Counted from the first letter of the stretch, positions 1 to 8,765 are shown. The stretch is DNA of 14,191 nucleotides from JACJYE01 sp964432875 (GCA_964432875.1 CAYSPJ010000128.1:1-14191), one strand, 5' to 3'. Notes: a model not told the origin generated them from the letters alone. Numbers and translations: made by a program.

Positions 1-3000
1 CAGCGGCCCGAGATCGTGCCCAAGCAAGAAGGGCATCTGGAAGAAGCTACCTTGGTTTGTTTTTCGCCCAGTGGGCGGCAGGCCCTATCTGCGGGGAGAG
101 ACGGCCGCATCGTGTTGTGGGATTTAGACCTTGGAAGATTCGTCCGCTTCATCGAGGCGGGACAGGAGATTACCGGGCTGAGCTTCACGCCCGACGGCCT
201 GGCGGCGGTCGCCTTATTGGAAGGCAAACACCTGGCATCCTGGTCTCTGGAGACGGGTGTGCAGACGTGGAGTACCTCGGTCTCTACCAGCGCGCTCCGC
301 GCCTTTGACTTTTCGCCCGACCGCAACTGGCTGGCCGCGGGGGAGGACGAGCGCACCGTCGCCGTCTGGGATTTGCGCCAGGGCAAGCAGGCTTGGCAGC
401 AAGGCCAACAGCCCGCGCTGGCCGGTCTCCACTTCTCTGCTGATAGCGAGCAGGTCATTGCCCGGAGCGAATGGGGCGAAGTGCTGGCGAGGTGGCAGGC
501 CAGCTCTGGCGCTGGTATCACCAACTCCGATCGCGGTGAACGGGCTGTCGCTCCGCTCCACTTTAAGGGTGCCCGGGCCTGGAGCGCCCAGGATAGGCAA
601 GTCCAGTTTTTTGACTACCAGGCGGGCACTTCCTTTCTTACCGACGACAGCGGCCTCCTCGAAGGGGCGGAATTTATTCAAGACTTTGCCTTCTTCGAGG
701 GCGGGGCAAAGCTGGCCATCGCCCTGGGGGATGAGACAGGACTGTACACGAGGCCCGGGGGGATAGTCGAACGCATGAGCTGGGGGGAAATCTGGATTTG
801 GGACGTCGCGCAAAATCGCGAAATAGTCCGGTTGAATCAACACATGGAAAGGGAAAGGGTGAATGCGCTCGCGCTAGCACCCGATGTCCGCTCCCTGCTT
901 TCCGCCTCTGATGACCGCAGCATACGGCACTGGGCGCTTGACCCGCCGCGCGAACACCAAGTGTTGGCACGCCATACTGATGTCGAGACCCACTACGCCT
1001 TTGCCCCTGATTTCCGCCGCCTGGCTCTGACCCGGCTGGACGGGGCCTTTATGGCTTGGGATTGGGCCCAGCGCGGCGAGCCTCAGCCCCTCAACCCTGT
1101 AACGGCGTGGGGGGGGAGTCTCTACAATCTTGCACAGTTTAACAATACCTTCCGTTTCGCCCCGGATGGCACGACCCTGGCCGCAGGCTGGCTCAGTGGC
1201 CTCCGTGGCATCCTTAGTTGGTGGGACAGCGAGACGCAGCAGCTGACCCGAGAACTCGCAGGAGGTTACTATCTGTGGGCCCCCGTGGCGTTGGATGTCT
1301 CGCCGGACGGCAAAAGGCTCTTGGTTAGTTCGGGCAGCCACTTAGGACCGGTGATTATGAACCGCCAAGAGATACCTAGGGCCGCCGTCCAGGGCCAAAT
1401 CTTCGATGCTCAGGGCACAGCGGTTGGCCTGCAGACTGCGGCTGGGCCCATCTTTGGCCAATTTAGTTATGACCAATTTACTTATTATGGCTCTGATCCA
1501 GCCAATCACTACTACTTCGAGCCTGACCCCTATACGGTGACGCTCTGGGATATGGAGACCGGTGCTTGCCTGCGCAGCTTCCCCACAGTGGCCGGGACGG
1601 TCCGTTTCTCGCCGGATGGCCGCTTGGCGCTGGCCGACGGCACTGGCGGCTGGAGCGCCTGGGGATTGGACACCGGCCGGCGGCTGGCCAGCAAAAGCGG
1701 GGCAGCGGTTTTCCACGCCATCCATTTCCAGGCCGATAGCGCAGTCGCGCTGACCATCGAAGCGGGCGGCAAGCTGGCGATGTGGGACGTCTATACCGGC
1801 GAAGCCATCGCCAGTTTTACTGGTTTGGGGCAGCCCGTCGCGGCCTCTTTCCATCCTGATGGCAGCACCGGGCTTACCCTCGATGCCGACGGCACAATCC
1901 GGGAATGGGATGCCCGCTCGGGCCGTCTGCTCCGGCAGTTTTCGGTACAGCCCCTCGAAAAAGGGCAACTGGCCTATGCACCCAACGGCCAGTATGCTTT
2001 GGCCTGGGGCGGGGGTGTGGCCGCAGTCATAGACCTGCGCAGCGGCACAGCTGTGCTCGAATTGGGTCGTTCGGTCCACCCCGGCTATGCTGGTGACCAA
2101 TTTTTACAGGGGAATCGGCCGGGGCACATCCGCAGCTTTGAATGGCTGCCCAGTGGGGATAAAGCCCTTTCTGCTTCCTACGATGGCACCATCCGGCTGT
2201 GGGACCTGAACCGCGGCATGGAGCTGGCTACCTTATACCTGTTGAGCGAGCGCGACTGGACCATCACGACGCCACAAGGCTTATTCGACGCCTCGCCGGG
2301 CGCCATGGGGCAGATGTATTACCGGGTCGGTGCCACCATCATCGATCTGGAACAACTCAAAGAACGCTACTACGAGCCGGGCTTGCTGCCGAAACTGCTG
2401 GGTTTCATCCCCGGCGGCTTGCGCTCGGTGGAGGGGCTGGACGAGCTTGACCTGCCGCCCCTGATCGCCGAGACCTCAATTGAGAATGGGCGCCTGCGGG
2501 TGCGGCTCGAAGCGCGCAGCGGCGGCATCGGCAAGGTAGCCTTGCTGCTCGACGGCAATATCGAGCTCAGCCCGGATGTCAATCCAGGCCAGCGCGCTGA
2601 GTTTGAAGTGGACCTCCAGCCTTATGCGGGCCATTTCTTCCCCGATGCGGCCAACACCCTGGCGCTGCGCGCCTACAACCGCGCCGGCTGGCTGCGCAGC
2701 ACGCTGCATACCTTCGAGTACCTCCCGGATGGCACCCAGTCAAAGGGGGGCAGCACTTTCAATCCCAACGCCAGTAAGGATGCCAAATTGGGGCAGACCA
2801 GCTTGTACGCCCTAATCGTCGGCACCTCGAAATACAGCGGCGACAAGCTCAGCCTGAAATACCCCGACTTGGATGCCATCGCCTTTGAAAACGCCCTGCG
2901 CGCCACTGGCAAACCGCTTTTTGGCGACAAGGTACACACCACCCTGCTGACGACCAGCGCCGAGCCGTTCCCGCGCAAGGATGTCATTGCTCGGGCCATG

Positions 3001-3945
3001 CAAGATATCGCCAGCCGGGCCCAGCCCCAGGACATCCTCCTGGTGTACTTGTCTGGCCACGGCATCACCTATCCGGCCAATAGCGAGCTGGGGCGTTTCC
3101 ACTACCTGACCACCGATGTGCGCAACGATAATCTGAGCGACGCGGCGTTGCGCCGTACCAGCACCATCCCCCAGGACACCCTCATGGCCTGGATGCGGCA
3201 GGTGAAAGCCCGCAACCGCATCCTCATCCTCGATGCCTGCAATTCCGGCCAGACCATCCAAACCCTTTTCGCGGGCGAGCGCTCGCTCAACAGCGACCAG
3301 CGGCGGGCCCTGGAGATGATCAACGATCGCAGCGGGATGTTCATCCTGGCCGGCAGTGCGGCCGACAAGGCGAGCTTCGAAGCCAGCACCTTCGGCCACG
3401 GCTTGCTCACCTTCAGCCTGCTCAACAACATGCCCCAGGTGGCGGCAGCCAACGAAAAACGGGTGGAAGTAGGCGAGCTGTTCAAAAAAGCGCTCGAAGA
3501 GGTGCCGGTATTGGCCGAGCAGGTCAAAAGAGTGCAAAAACCCGAGATGATCGGCACGGGCAGCTATGCTATTGGCTTGATTGACGGCGCGCCGCCCTAT
3601 CCTTTGCCCAAGGCCCTGCCGGTCTTTTTGCGCACCAGCTTCCTGGAAAAAGGGCGCGGCAGAGACAACCAGCGCCTGGGGCAGGCGGTCAATAGAGCGC
3701 TAAACCGGCAGGCCTCGGATGCTAAGCCGCAGCTGTCTTTTTGGGATATCGAAGATTGTGCCGGCGACTGCTTCTTCCTCGGTGGAGAGTATCAGGCACA
3801 AGGGGCGCTCATCGAGGGCACGGCCTACTTGTATCGCCGGGAAGAGCTCTTGGATGAAATCCCCTTTACGGGGCGCCTCCGCGACTTGGATATCGTAGCC
3901 GAACATATTGTGGCCAAGGCTTATGAGCGGATGCCAAAAAATTAG
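1..3945 (+). CDS. WD40-repeat / caspase-like (peptidase C14) protein, 5' partial
   Basis: Frame 1 is open from the first base, so the gene starts left of the window. The GTG at 16 is only the first possible start here; the preceding codons (QRPEI) resemble the usual entry into the first WD repeat, so probably only a signal or leader segment is missing. Numbering from that GTG, residues 1 to about 735 carry 13-15 degenerate WD40 blades (FSPxG, DGxIxLWDL), enough for two propellers. A linker (WTITTPQGLFDASPG) and a beta-rich stretch follow to about 925. The caspase-like domain (about 930-1190) starts LYALIVGTSKYSG and has the catalytic His in YLSGHG (H1015) and Cys in LDACNSG (C1075), so it is probably active. 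A final segment of about 115 residues is unassigned. In this family WD repeats usually sense or scaffold while the protease acts on an unknown partner. The substrate and any role in cell death or defence are inference. Confidence 0.9.
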   Translation, partial: QRPEIVPKQEGHLEEATLVCFSPSGRQALSAGRDGRIVLWDLDLGRFVRFIEAGQEITGLSFTPDGLAAVALLEGKHLASWSLETGVQTWSTSVSTSALRAFDFSPDRNWLAAGEDERTVAVWDLRQGKQAWQQGQQPALAGLHFSADSEQVIARSEWGEVLARWQASSGAGITNSDRGERAVAPLHFKGARAWSAQDRQVQFFDYQAGTSFLTDDSGLLEGAEFIQDFAFFEGGAKLAIALGDETGLYTRPGGIVERMSWGEIWIWDVAQNREIVRLNQHMERERVNALALAPDVRSLLSASDDRSIRHWALDPPREHQVLARHTDVETHYAFAPDFRRLALTRLDGAFMAWDWAQRGEPQPLNPVTAWGGSLYNLAQFNNTFRFAPDGTTLAAGWLSGLRGILSWWDSETQQLTRELAGGYYLWAPVALDVSPDGKRLLVSSGSHLGPVIMNRQEIPRAAVQGQIFDAQGTAVGLQTAAGPIFGQFSYDQFTYYGSDPANHYYFEPDPYTVTLWDMETGACLRSFPTVAGTVRFSPDGRLALADGTGGWSAWGLDTGRRLASKSGAAVFHAIHFQADSAVALTIEAGGKLAMWDVYTGEAIASFTGLGQPVAASFHPDGSTGLTLDADGTIREWDARSGRLLRQFSVQPLEKGQLAYAPNGQYALAWGGGVAAVIDLRSGTAVLELGRSVHPGYAGDQFLQGNRPGHIRSFEWLPSGDKALSASYDGTIRLWDLNRGMELATLYLLSERDWTITTPQGLFDASPGAMGQMYYRVGATIIDLEQLKERYYEPGLLPKLLGFIPGGLRSVEGLDELDLPPLIAETSIENGRLRVRLEARSGGIGKVALLLDGNIELSPDVNPGQRAEFEVDLQPYAGHFFPDAANTLALRAYNRAGWLRSTLHTFEYLPDGTQSKGGSTFNPNASKDAKLGQTSLYALIVGTSKYSGDKLSLKYPDLDAIAFENALRATGKPLFGDKVHTTLLTTSAEPFPRKDVIARAMQDIASRAQPQDILLVYLSGHGITYPANSELGRFHYLTTDVRNDNLSDAALRRTSTIPQDTLMAWMRQVKARNRILILDACNSGQTIQTLFAGERSLNSDQRRALEMINDRSGMFILAGSAADKASFEASTFGHGLLTFSLLNNMPQVAAANEKRVEVGELFKKALEEVPVLAEQVKRVQKPEMIGTGSYAIGLIDGAPPYPLPKALPVFLRTSFLEKGRGRDNQRLGQAVNRALNRQASDAKPQLSFWDIEDCAGDCFFLGGEYQAQGALIEGTAYLYRREELLDEIPFTGRLRDLDIVAEHIVAKAYERMPKN

Positions 3946-4078
3946 CGTGCCAAACAAAAAGAGGCTGTATCAAATGGAGCAAGGACGAGACCCCCAAAAA
4001 CTTTGTCCCACCAACCTGGTTCTATAGAAAAGGCCTGCCAACTGATAGGCCAAACAAATCCAGTGAAAAAAACAAAGC

Positions 4079-4540
4079 ATGACCTATCAATTCCAACTTT
4101 TGCAAACCACTCGCGAGCATATCGCCAAGCTACTGGAAGGGCTTTCAGTTCAACAGTTGAACCACATCCCTGCAGGCTATAGCAACAACCTGCTCTGGAA
4201 TGCTGGCCATGTGCTGGCTACTCAACAGTTGCTGCTCTACGGCCGCTGCGGTCAGGAGATGTTGCTGCCCGACACCTTTATTGAAGATTTCCGGAAAGGC
4301 ACCCGCCCGGAGGGGGAATATGGAAAAAACACCATCAGCTTTATCCGCGAAAAGCTGCTGCCCACTGCCCAGCAGGCAGCTATGGACTATGAGCGGGGCG
4401 TGTTCCAAAGCTTTGAGCCTTACCAGACGAGCTACGGCATCGAGCTGCAAGACTTTGGTGAAGCCTTGCAGTTTGTCAACGTACACGAAGCCTTACACCT
4501 AGGCTATATGATGGCCTTGAAAAAGCAGCTGCCGGCCTAA
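4079..4540 (+). CDS. DinB-family putative metal-dependent protein
   Basis: A 153-residue protein of the usual length for the DinB/YfiT four-helix-bundle superfamily. The three histidines expected to bind a divalent metal are visible: H44 in WNAGHVLA near the end of the second helix, and H136 and H140 in the C-terminal VHEALHLG motif. Members of this superfamily include thiol-dependent transferases (bacillithiol or mycothiol S-transferases, maleylpyruvate isomerase) and many proteins of unknown substrate; nothing here identifies the substrate. The ATG at 4079 follows an A-rich stretch without a clear Shine-Dalgarno site, common in Bacteroidota. It lies 133 bases after the caspase gene and may have its own promoter. 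It ends just before a strong hairpin shared with the convergent lipoprotein gene. Confidence 0.85.
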   Translation: MTYQFQLLQTTREHIAKLLEGLSVQQLNHIPAGYSNNLLWNAGHVLATQQLLLYGRCGQEMLLPDTFIEDFRKGTRPEGEYGKNTISFIREKLLPTAQQAAMDYERGVFQSFEPYQTSYGIELQDFGEALQFVNVHEALHLGYMMALKKQLPA

Positions 4541-4543
4541 TAC

Positions 4544-4584
4544 ATCCGGGCTATATTGCCGCTAATCGGCAATATAGCCCGGAT
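4544..4584. terminator. Perfect 18-bp hairpin between convergent genes (bidirectional terminator)
   Basis: The left arm ATCCGGGCTATATTGCCG (4544-4561) is exactly complementary to 4567-4584, with a 5-base loop (CTAAT). It sits 3 bases after the DinB stop and 19 bases beyond the lipoprotein stop on the other strand, where a two-way terminator is expected. Neither side has a run of T, so it is not a textbook intrinsic terminator. It may act by stabilising the 3' ends of both transcripts. Confidence 0.7.
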
Positions 4585-4603
4585 ATCATCCTGCCAAGCT
4601 GGT

Positions 4604-7543
4604 TTATTGCAGATAGTTGGACTGGAAGAAGGCCCGGTAGCCATCGACCGATTTTTCGCGAAGCACTTCGCGGTAGTTGTTTTGGGTGACCGGGAAGACC
4701 TCGAAGTTTACATCCGAGGAGATGAAATCCTTACTGTTCTTCTGAGTGCCTTGGTAATACTTCATAGCTTCAGCCTTGTTTTTAAACTTGCGCAATACCA
4801 GTATCGGCAAGCGGTTATCCGCGCTTTCCCCGAGGTAGATATTGGAGATGCGCAGGCGGTCGAGCTTGAAGTATTTTTCATTGAAGTCCGAAACCTTGAT
4901 TTTGCTCGTATTGAGGTCAGCATTAGGGTCTTTGAAAGCAATGAGGATATAGTGGAGGTCTTCATCCTCCACTTTGTACTGCCCCATTTCCTCTTTAGTG
5001 GCGCCACCAGGCAGGCTGGCAGAAGACTCGCCCAGCAAGCGGATAATCTCTCTGGCGCGCATCTGCTCAGGAGTATTGGGGTATCGGGCGATGACGTCTT
5101 TCAAGGCTTCCAGATAGGCTTCCCGCCCCTCCAGATTCCCGGTGCTCATCGCTGCCAATAGCGCGAATTTAGGCTGCAGGGCATTGGCGGCCCCAAATTT
5201 TTCTTTGGCGGTAGCACTCTGCTGAAAGGCATCTTGGTAATTGCCGCCGGTGAAAGAAGCGTAAGCCTGGTCGTAATAGCGGTTTAGCTTGCGTTCTTCA
5301 TTGGCCAGTTCATCCACATAATTGGGGTTGCGGATGACCATCGCGTACTTTGAGGTCTGGTACTTGTCCAGGATTTTATCGGCAAAGTACTGGGAGCGGG
5401 CGTGGTTGCCAGAATCCAGGTAGGCCAGGTAAAGTTGATACCAGGATTCCAGTTCGAAGTTGTTGCCGGGGAAGCGGCGCTCCAATTCTTCAAGGACTTC
5501 AATAGCCTTGGGCAAGTTTTGCAGGCGGTCGCGGTATAAGGACCCCAGCTTGAACATGGCTTCCTGCATTTTGAGCTCCGCCAGCTTGCGCTCCGCATCA
5601 GTGCCAGGTACATCCCCCAGATATTTCTTGACTTCGTCGGCGGTGAGCACTGCCGAAGCTGAGCTAGCCGCCTGGTTTTCATCAGCCACTTCCTCCTGCT
5701 CCGCAAAAGAAGATTCCCGCTTATTAGAACGGCGCCAGTCATCTTCCAAGGTCCGGCCGGGCCATTGGCGTTCGAATTCGCGCGTGCCGCGCTTGAGCGC
5801 GCGGTCGTCATAGGCAAAGAAGCTGCTTTCCTTTTGCAAGCCCCCTCCGGTCGCGCCAGGCAGGCTGCGGCGGGCGCCATCGTCCGTTCCAGCCGCTTTG
5901 TTGGCCAATGCTTGTAGGCGTTCCTCGTCCTGTTTCTTTTTGATTTCCAACGCCCGGGCTTCTTTCTCTTTATCGCTCAGCCCGCCGAGGCGCAGCAGGC
6001 TGTCTTGAAGCTCTATAATTTGAATGTTGGCCGCGATTTCGGTGAGGTTTTTGCTCAGGCTGCTGACTTCCTTGAAGCGTGGTTCCGTATCGCCCATCAC
6101 CATAAGCGTACTATCGTAGTAGTTCTTAGCAGGCACGTAGCGCTCTGTTTCGTAGTAGAGGCCAGCTAAGGTGAGATAGGATTCAATCTTCTGCGCGCGG
6201 TTTTGAGTATTGTACTTGAGGGAGAGCTCCAGGTTCTTAATCGCCTCGCTCAAATCGCGGGATTCGATCGCGATTTGCGCCAGGGAGTAGTAAATCTGGT
6301 CGAGGTATTCCTTGTTTTTCTCGTCTTTGAGCAGTTTTTCGAGATTAGCTATTGCCTCCCTGGCACTGCCTTTGCCGCTGGCCCAGGCGTTTTGAGCCAT
6401 ATTCAGCTTGCAGTTGAACTCCATCTCGAAGCCAGGCCGGAAGCCCAGGGAGCGTTCAAAGGCGGCGTAAGCCTCACGGCTGTTGCCCTGCATCTGGTGC
6501 AGTTGAGCGATGATGTAGGCATAACGCCCCTTTTGTAAGCGGTCCTTCTCGGTTTCAAGGGCTTTTTCCAAAGCGGGCAAAGCAGCAGTATAGTCTTTGC
6601 GGTGGATGTGCAGGTAGGCCCACACGGCCGGTATCTGATCCCTGATTTGCTCGAAGAGGTCTGGCTTGCGCTCCAGTTCATTCAGGAAAAATTGGGCGCC
6701 GTCATAGCTGTTGCGCTCCACCAAGGTGCGGGCCAGCCACAGCATGCCTTCCTGATAGGCTGGCCGGTGCTTCAGCGGGTTATCCTGATTCTTGTCCTCT
6801 TTTTCATCTTTACCCTTCTTATCCTTGTCCTCCGGGTTCTCTGCTTCCTGCTTGGCCAAGGCCTCATCTTTGCTTCGGGATTGTAAGATTTCCGGTTTGG
6901 GCGGGGCTTTCTGGCCTTTCTTGCGGGCCTGAGCTACGGCCTTATTATATTGCTTGAGCGCTTTTTCGCGCTCTTTGCTGGTTTTGCCTTTACTGCCCTT
7001 TTGAGCCGCCTTTTTGCGCGCTTTGACGCTCTTCTTTTTGGCCGCCGCCTTCTTTTTCTTGGAGCTCAGCTTTTTGTCCTGAGCTGAAGCGCCTTTGCGC
7101 TTTTTCATCTTTTCCGGGCTAAATTCGTTGACGAAGTAGCGGAAAGTTTCTTCGGCAGACTCGTAGTCCTGCTTGACGTATTGGGCTTTGCCCACCAACA
7201 CATAGCAGTCGTCGGTCCATTTTGTATAGCGGTGTAAATTGACGACGATGGAAACTTTCTTGATGGCTTCGTCCAGCTCCGGCGCGGCCATCTGGGCGTT
7301 ATCCGAAACCACGTACTTGTACATGGGCAACAACTGGGTATAGTTTTCCGCATGCTGTTGCTCCAAGAGCAGGATGCTGGCTTCCAACAGCTCATTGGCA
7401 TTGAAGTAGCCATTGTAATAAGCCGTGGTATTGTGGTATAGCTCTCCCAGGGCAGACTGGTCGCTGCGGCTCTTTTGAGTGGTACAAGCTGAAGCCAACG
7501 CGGTGACTGCCACCACTAATATTGCTTTGTTGATAAGTTTCAA
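4604..7543 (-). CDS. sprE: TPR lipoprotein of the type IX secretion system, PorW/SprE family
   Basis: PorW/SprE proteins are outer-membrane lipoproteins needed for T9SS export and gliding in Bacteroidota, thought to link the translocon to other parts of the machine. The TTG at 7543 gives a canonical lipoprotein signal (MKLINKAILVVAV) ending LASAC, with lipidated C20. The reading frame extends to a GTG at 7594, but that would give an untypical 37-residue leader and puts GGAG directly against the start. Residues 36-51 carry the family signature around YHNTTAYYNGYF. TPR-like helices fill most of the rest. The C-terminal 120 residues (from about LHYILIAFKD) form the domain typical of this family, which pairs KISDFN/KYF-like and EAMKYY elements. 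At 979 residues it is longer than the well-studied homologues, partly because of a Lys-rich insert at about 144-256. It is transcribed alone from a clear promoter at 7675-7705. Confidence 0.88.
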   Translation of the reverse strand: MKLINKAILVVAVTALASACTTQKSRSDQSALGELYHNTTAYYNGYFNANELLEASILLLEQQHAENYTQLLPMYKYVVSDNAQMAAPELDEAIKKVSIVVNLHRYTKWTDDCYVLVGKAQYVKQDYESAEETFRYFVNEFSPEKMKKRKGASAQDKKLSSKKKKAAAKKKSVKARKKAAQKGSKGKTSKEREKALKQYNKAVAQARKKGQKAPPKPEILQSRSKDEALAKQEAENPEDKDKKGKDEKEDKNQDNPLKHRPAYQEGMLWLARTLVERNSYDGAQFFLNELERKPDLFEQIRDQIPAVWAYLHIHRKDYTAALPALEKALETEKDRLQKGRYAYIIAQLHQMQGNSREAYAAFERSLGFRPGFEMEFNCKLNMAQNAWASGKGSAREAIANLEKLLKDEKNKEYLDQIYYSLAQIAIESRDLSEAIKNLELSLKYNTQNRAQKIESYLTLAGLYYETERYVPAKNYYDSTLMVMGDTEPRFKEVSSLSKNLTEIAANIQIIELQDSLLRLGGLSDKEKEARALEIKKKQDEERLQALANKAAGTDDGARRSLPGATGGGLQKESSFFAYDDRALKRGTREFERQWPGRTLEDDWRRSNKRESSFAEQEEVADENQAASSASAVLTADEVKKYLGDVPGTDAERKLAELKMQEAMFKLGSLYRDRLQNLPKAIEVLEELERRFPGNNFELESWYQLYLAYLDSGNHARSQYFADKILDKYQTSKYAMVIRNPNYVDELANEERKLNRYYDQAYASFTGGNYQDAFQQSATAKEKFGAANALQPKFALLAAMSTGNLEGREAYLEALKDVIARYPNTPEQMRAREIIRLLGESSASLPGGATKEEMGQYKVEDEDLHYILIAFKDPNADLNTSKIKVSDFNEKYFKLDRLRISNIYLGESADNRLPILVLRKFKNKAEAMKYYQGTQKNSKDFISSDVNFEVFPVTQNNYREVLREKSVDGYRAFFQSNYLQ

Positions 7544-7674
7544 AACTCTTGCTTTTTTACAATTACTAAAAAGAAACCGGCTTTTATTACACACCTCCAG
7601 CCGGGAAACATAACTTTGTGCCTTGGTATCTTAATCTTTAAGCGCTTAGTTGTCGTTATATAAACGTTGAAACG

Positions 7675-7705
7675 CAAAATTATTTTATTCTTAAAAGACT
7701 TCAAA
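7675..7705 (-). promoter_or_regulatory. Bacteroidota-type promoter for the PorW/SprE-like gene
   Basis: Read on the minus strand, TTTG (7705-7702) is followed after 19 bases by TAATTTTG (7682-7675). This matches the Bacteroidota primary sigma factor consensus (-33 TTTG, -7 TAnnTTTG) in sequence and spacing. Transcription would begin near 7668, giving a leader of roughly 125 bases before the TTG start. Confidence 0.6.
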
Positions 7706-7798
7706 GCATAGATTCGACAATGTCTAGCCACGATGAAATTAATCTGCCAGGCCAAAGCGGGCAGTGATAGAATCTGTAGCTAGCGAAAATGAAGGCCA

Positions 7799-8698
7799 AT
7801 GGCAGCGGAACACAATAATGAAAAGGGCTGGTGGGATAAGTGGAAACAATCGCTAAGGCATACCTACCGCCTGGTCATCATGAATAATGAAACTTTCGAG
7901 GAGGTAGGCTCTTACCGCCTTAGCTTGCTCAACGTCTATGTCGCGGTCAGTACCATCCTGGTGCTGGTCGCCTTTCTGGTCGTCATGGCTGTGGCCTTTA
8001 CCCCCCTCAAGCGCTATATGCCAGGCTATGGCATAGGCGGCGACCAGCGCGAAGAGGTGGAGCGCTTGTACCGTGAGGTCCGTAGGATGGAAAAAGACCT
8101 GGCCGCCCATGAAAAATATTCGGAAAACATCCGGCGCATCCTGGTGGGAGACGTGGATAGCTTCGCCATCGTCCGCGAGGTCGAACCGGCTTTAATGGAT
8201 ACGATAGACGAAGTGGAACGCTCCCAGAGCGAAGATCAACTACGGCAGGAGATCGAGCTGCAGGAAGTGGGCCAGGCTGCCCGAAGCAGCCGCACCGTCA
8301 ACTTCTCACCCAATGATATTCCACTGGAACAGATGTATTTCATCCCCCCCATCAAAGGTGAAATCTCTGCCAACTTCAACTCAGAACAACAACATTATGG
8401 CATCGATATACTGGCGCCTAAAAATACCGCCATCAAAGCTGCGCTGGACGGTTATATCTTTTTCTCCGACTGGACGATGGAGACTGGCAACACCCTCGGC
8501 ATTCAACATGCCAACAACACCTTCACCTTTTATAAGCACAATTCCGTCTTGCTCAAAAAAGCAGGCAGCTATGTCAAGGCCGGCGAAGCAGTGGCTATCA
8601 TCGGTAATACCGGCACGATGACGAACGGGCCGCACCTCCACTTTGAGCTCTGGCATAAAGGAAAACCTGTTGACCCCGCAGAATACGTGAATTTTTAG
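7799..8698 (+). CDS. Membrane-anchored M23-family metallopeptidase (LytM/peptidoglycan hydrolase type)
   Basis: A 299-residue protein with a short cytoplasmic N-terminus rich in Trp and Lys, one transmembrane helix (about residues 44-67), a charged coiled-coil stretch (about 78-170) and a C-terminal M23 domain. The zinc and catalytic residues are all present: H199 and D203 in HYGID, H247 in YKHNS, and H279/H281 in HLHFEL. It should therefore be an active endopeptidase cutting peptidoglycan cross-bridges in the periplasm. The N-terminal pattern (KHKYRLVIMNNETFEE-like) is common to a Bacteroidota M23 subgroup. The ATG at 7799 has GAAGG shortly upstream. A TAACTTTG -7-like box lies at 7611-7618 but has no good -33 partner, so its promoter is uncertain. 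The HAD gene follows after 67 bases on the same strand and may be co-transcribed. Confidence 0.9.
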   Translation: MAAEHNNEKGWWDKWKQSLRHTYRLVIMNNETFEEVGSYRLSLLNVYVAVSTILVLVAFLVVMAVAFTPLKRYMPGYGIGGDQREEVERLYREVRRMEKDLAAHEKYSENIRRILVGDVDSFAIVREVEPALMDTIDEVERSQSEDQLRQEIELQEVGQAARSSRTVNFSPNDIPLEQMYFIPPIKGEISANFNSEQQHYGIDILAPKNTAIKAALDGYIFFSDWTMETGNTLGIQHANNTFTFYKHNSVLLKKAGSYVKAGEAVAIIGNTGTMTNGPHLHFELWHKGKPVDPAEYVNF

Positions 8699-8765
8699 AG
8701 CCGTCCTCAAAACTTTCAAACCATCGCCCTGTTTCCTCTCTAAAATTTATAAATCGGCTGCTTCC

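Noticed and set aside
1342..2100. Long open frame antisense to the caspase/WD40 gene
   Set aside because: It lies wholly inside a real gene with clear WD repeats, and its translation shows no recognisable domain; GC-rich codon use produces such antisense frames.
2812..3537. Long minus-strand frame opposite the caspase domain
   Set aside because: The opposite strand encodes the conserved SGHG and DACNSG motifs; the antisense product has no family features.
4556..5161. Plus-strand frame of about 200 codons opposite the lipoprotein 3' end
   Set aside because: It begins inside the terminator hairpin and runs antisense to the conserved C-terminal domain of the PorW/SprE homologue.
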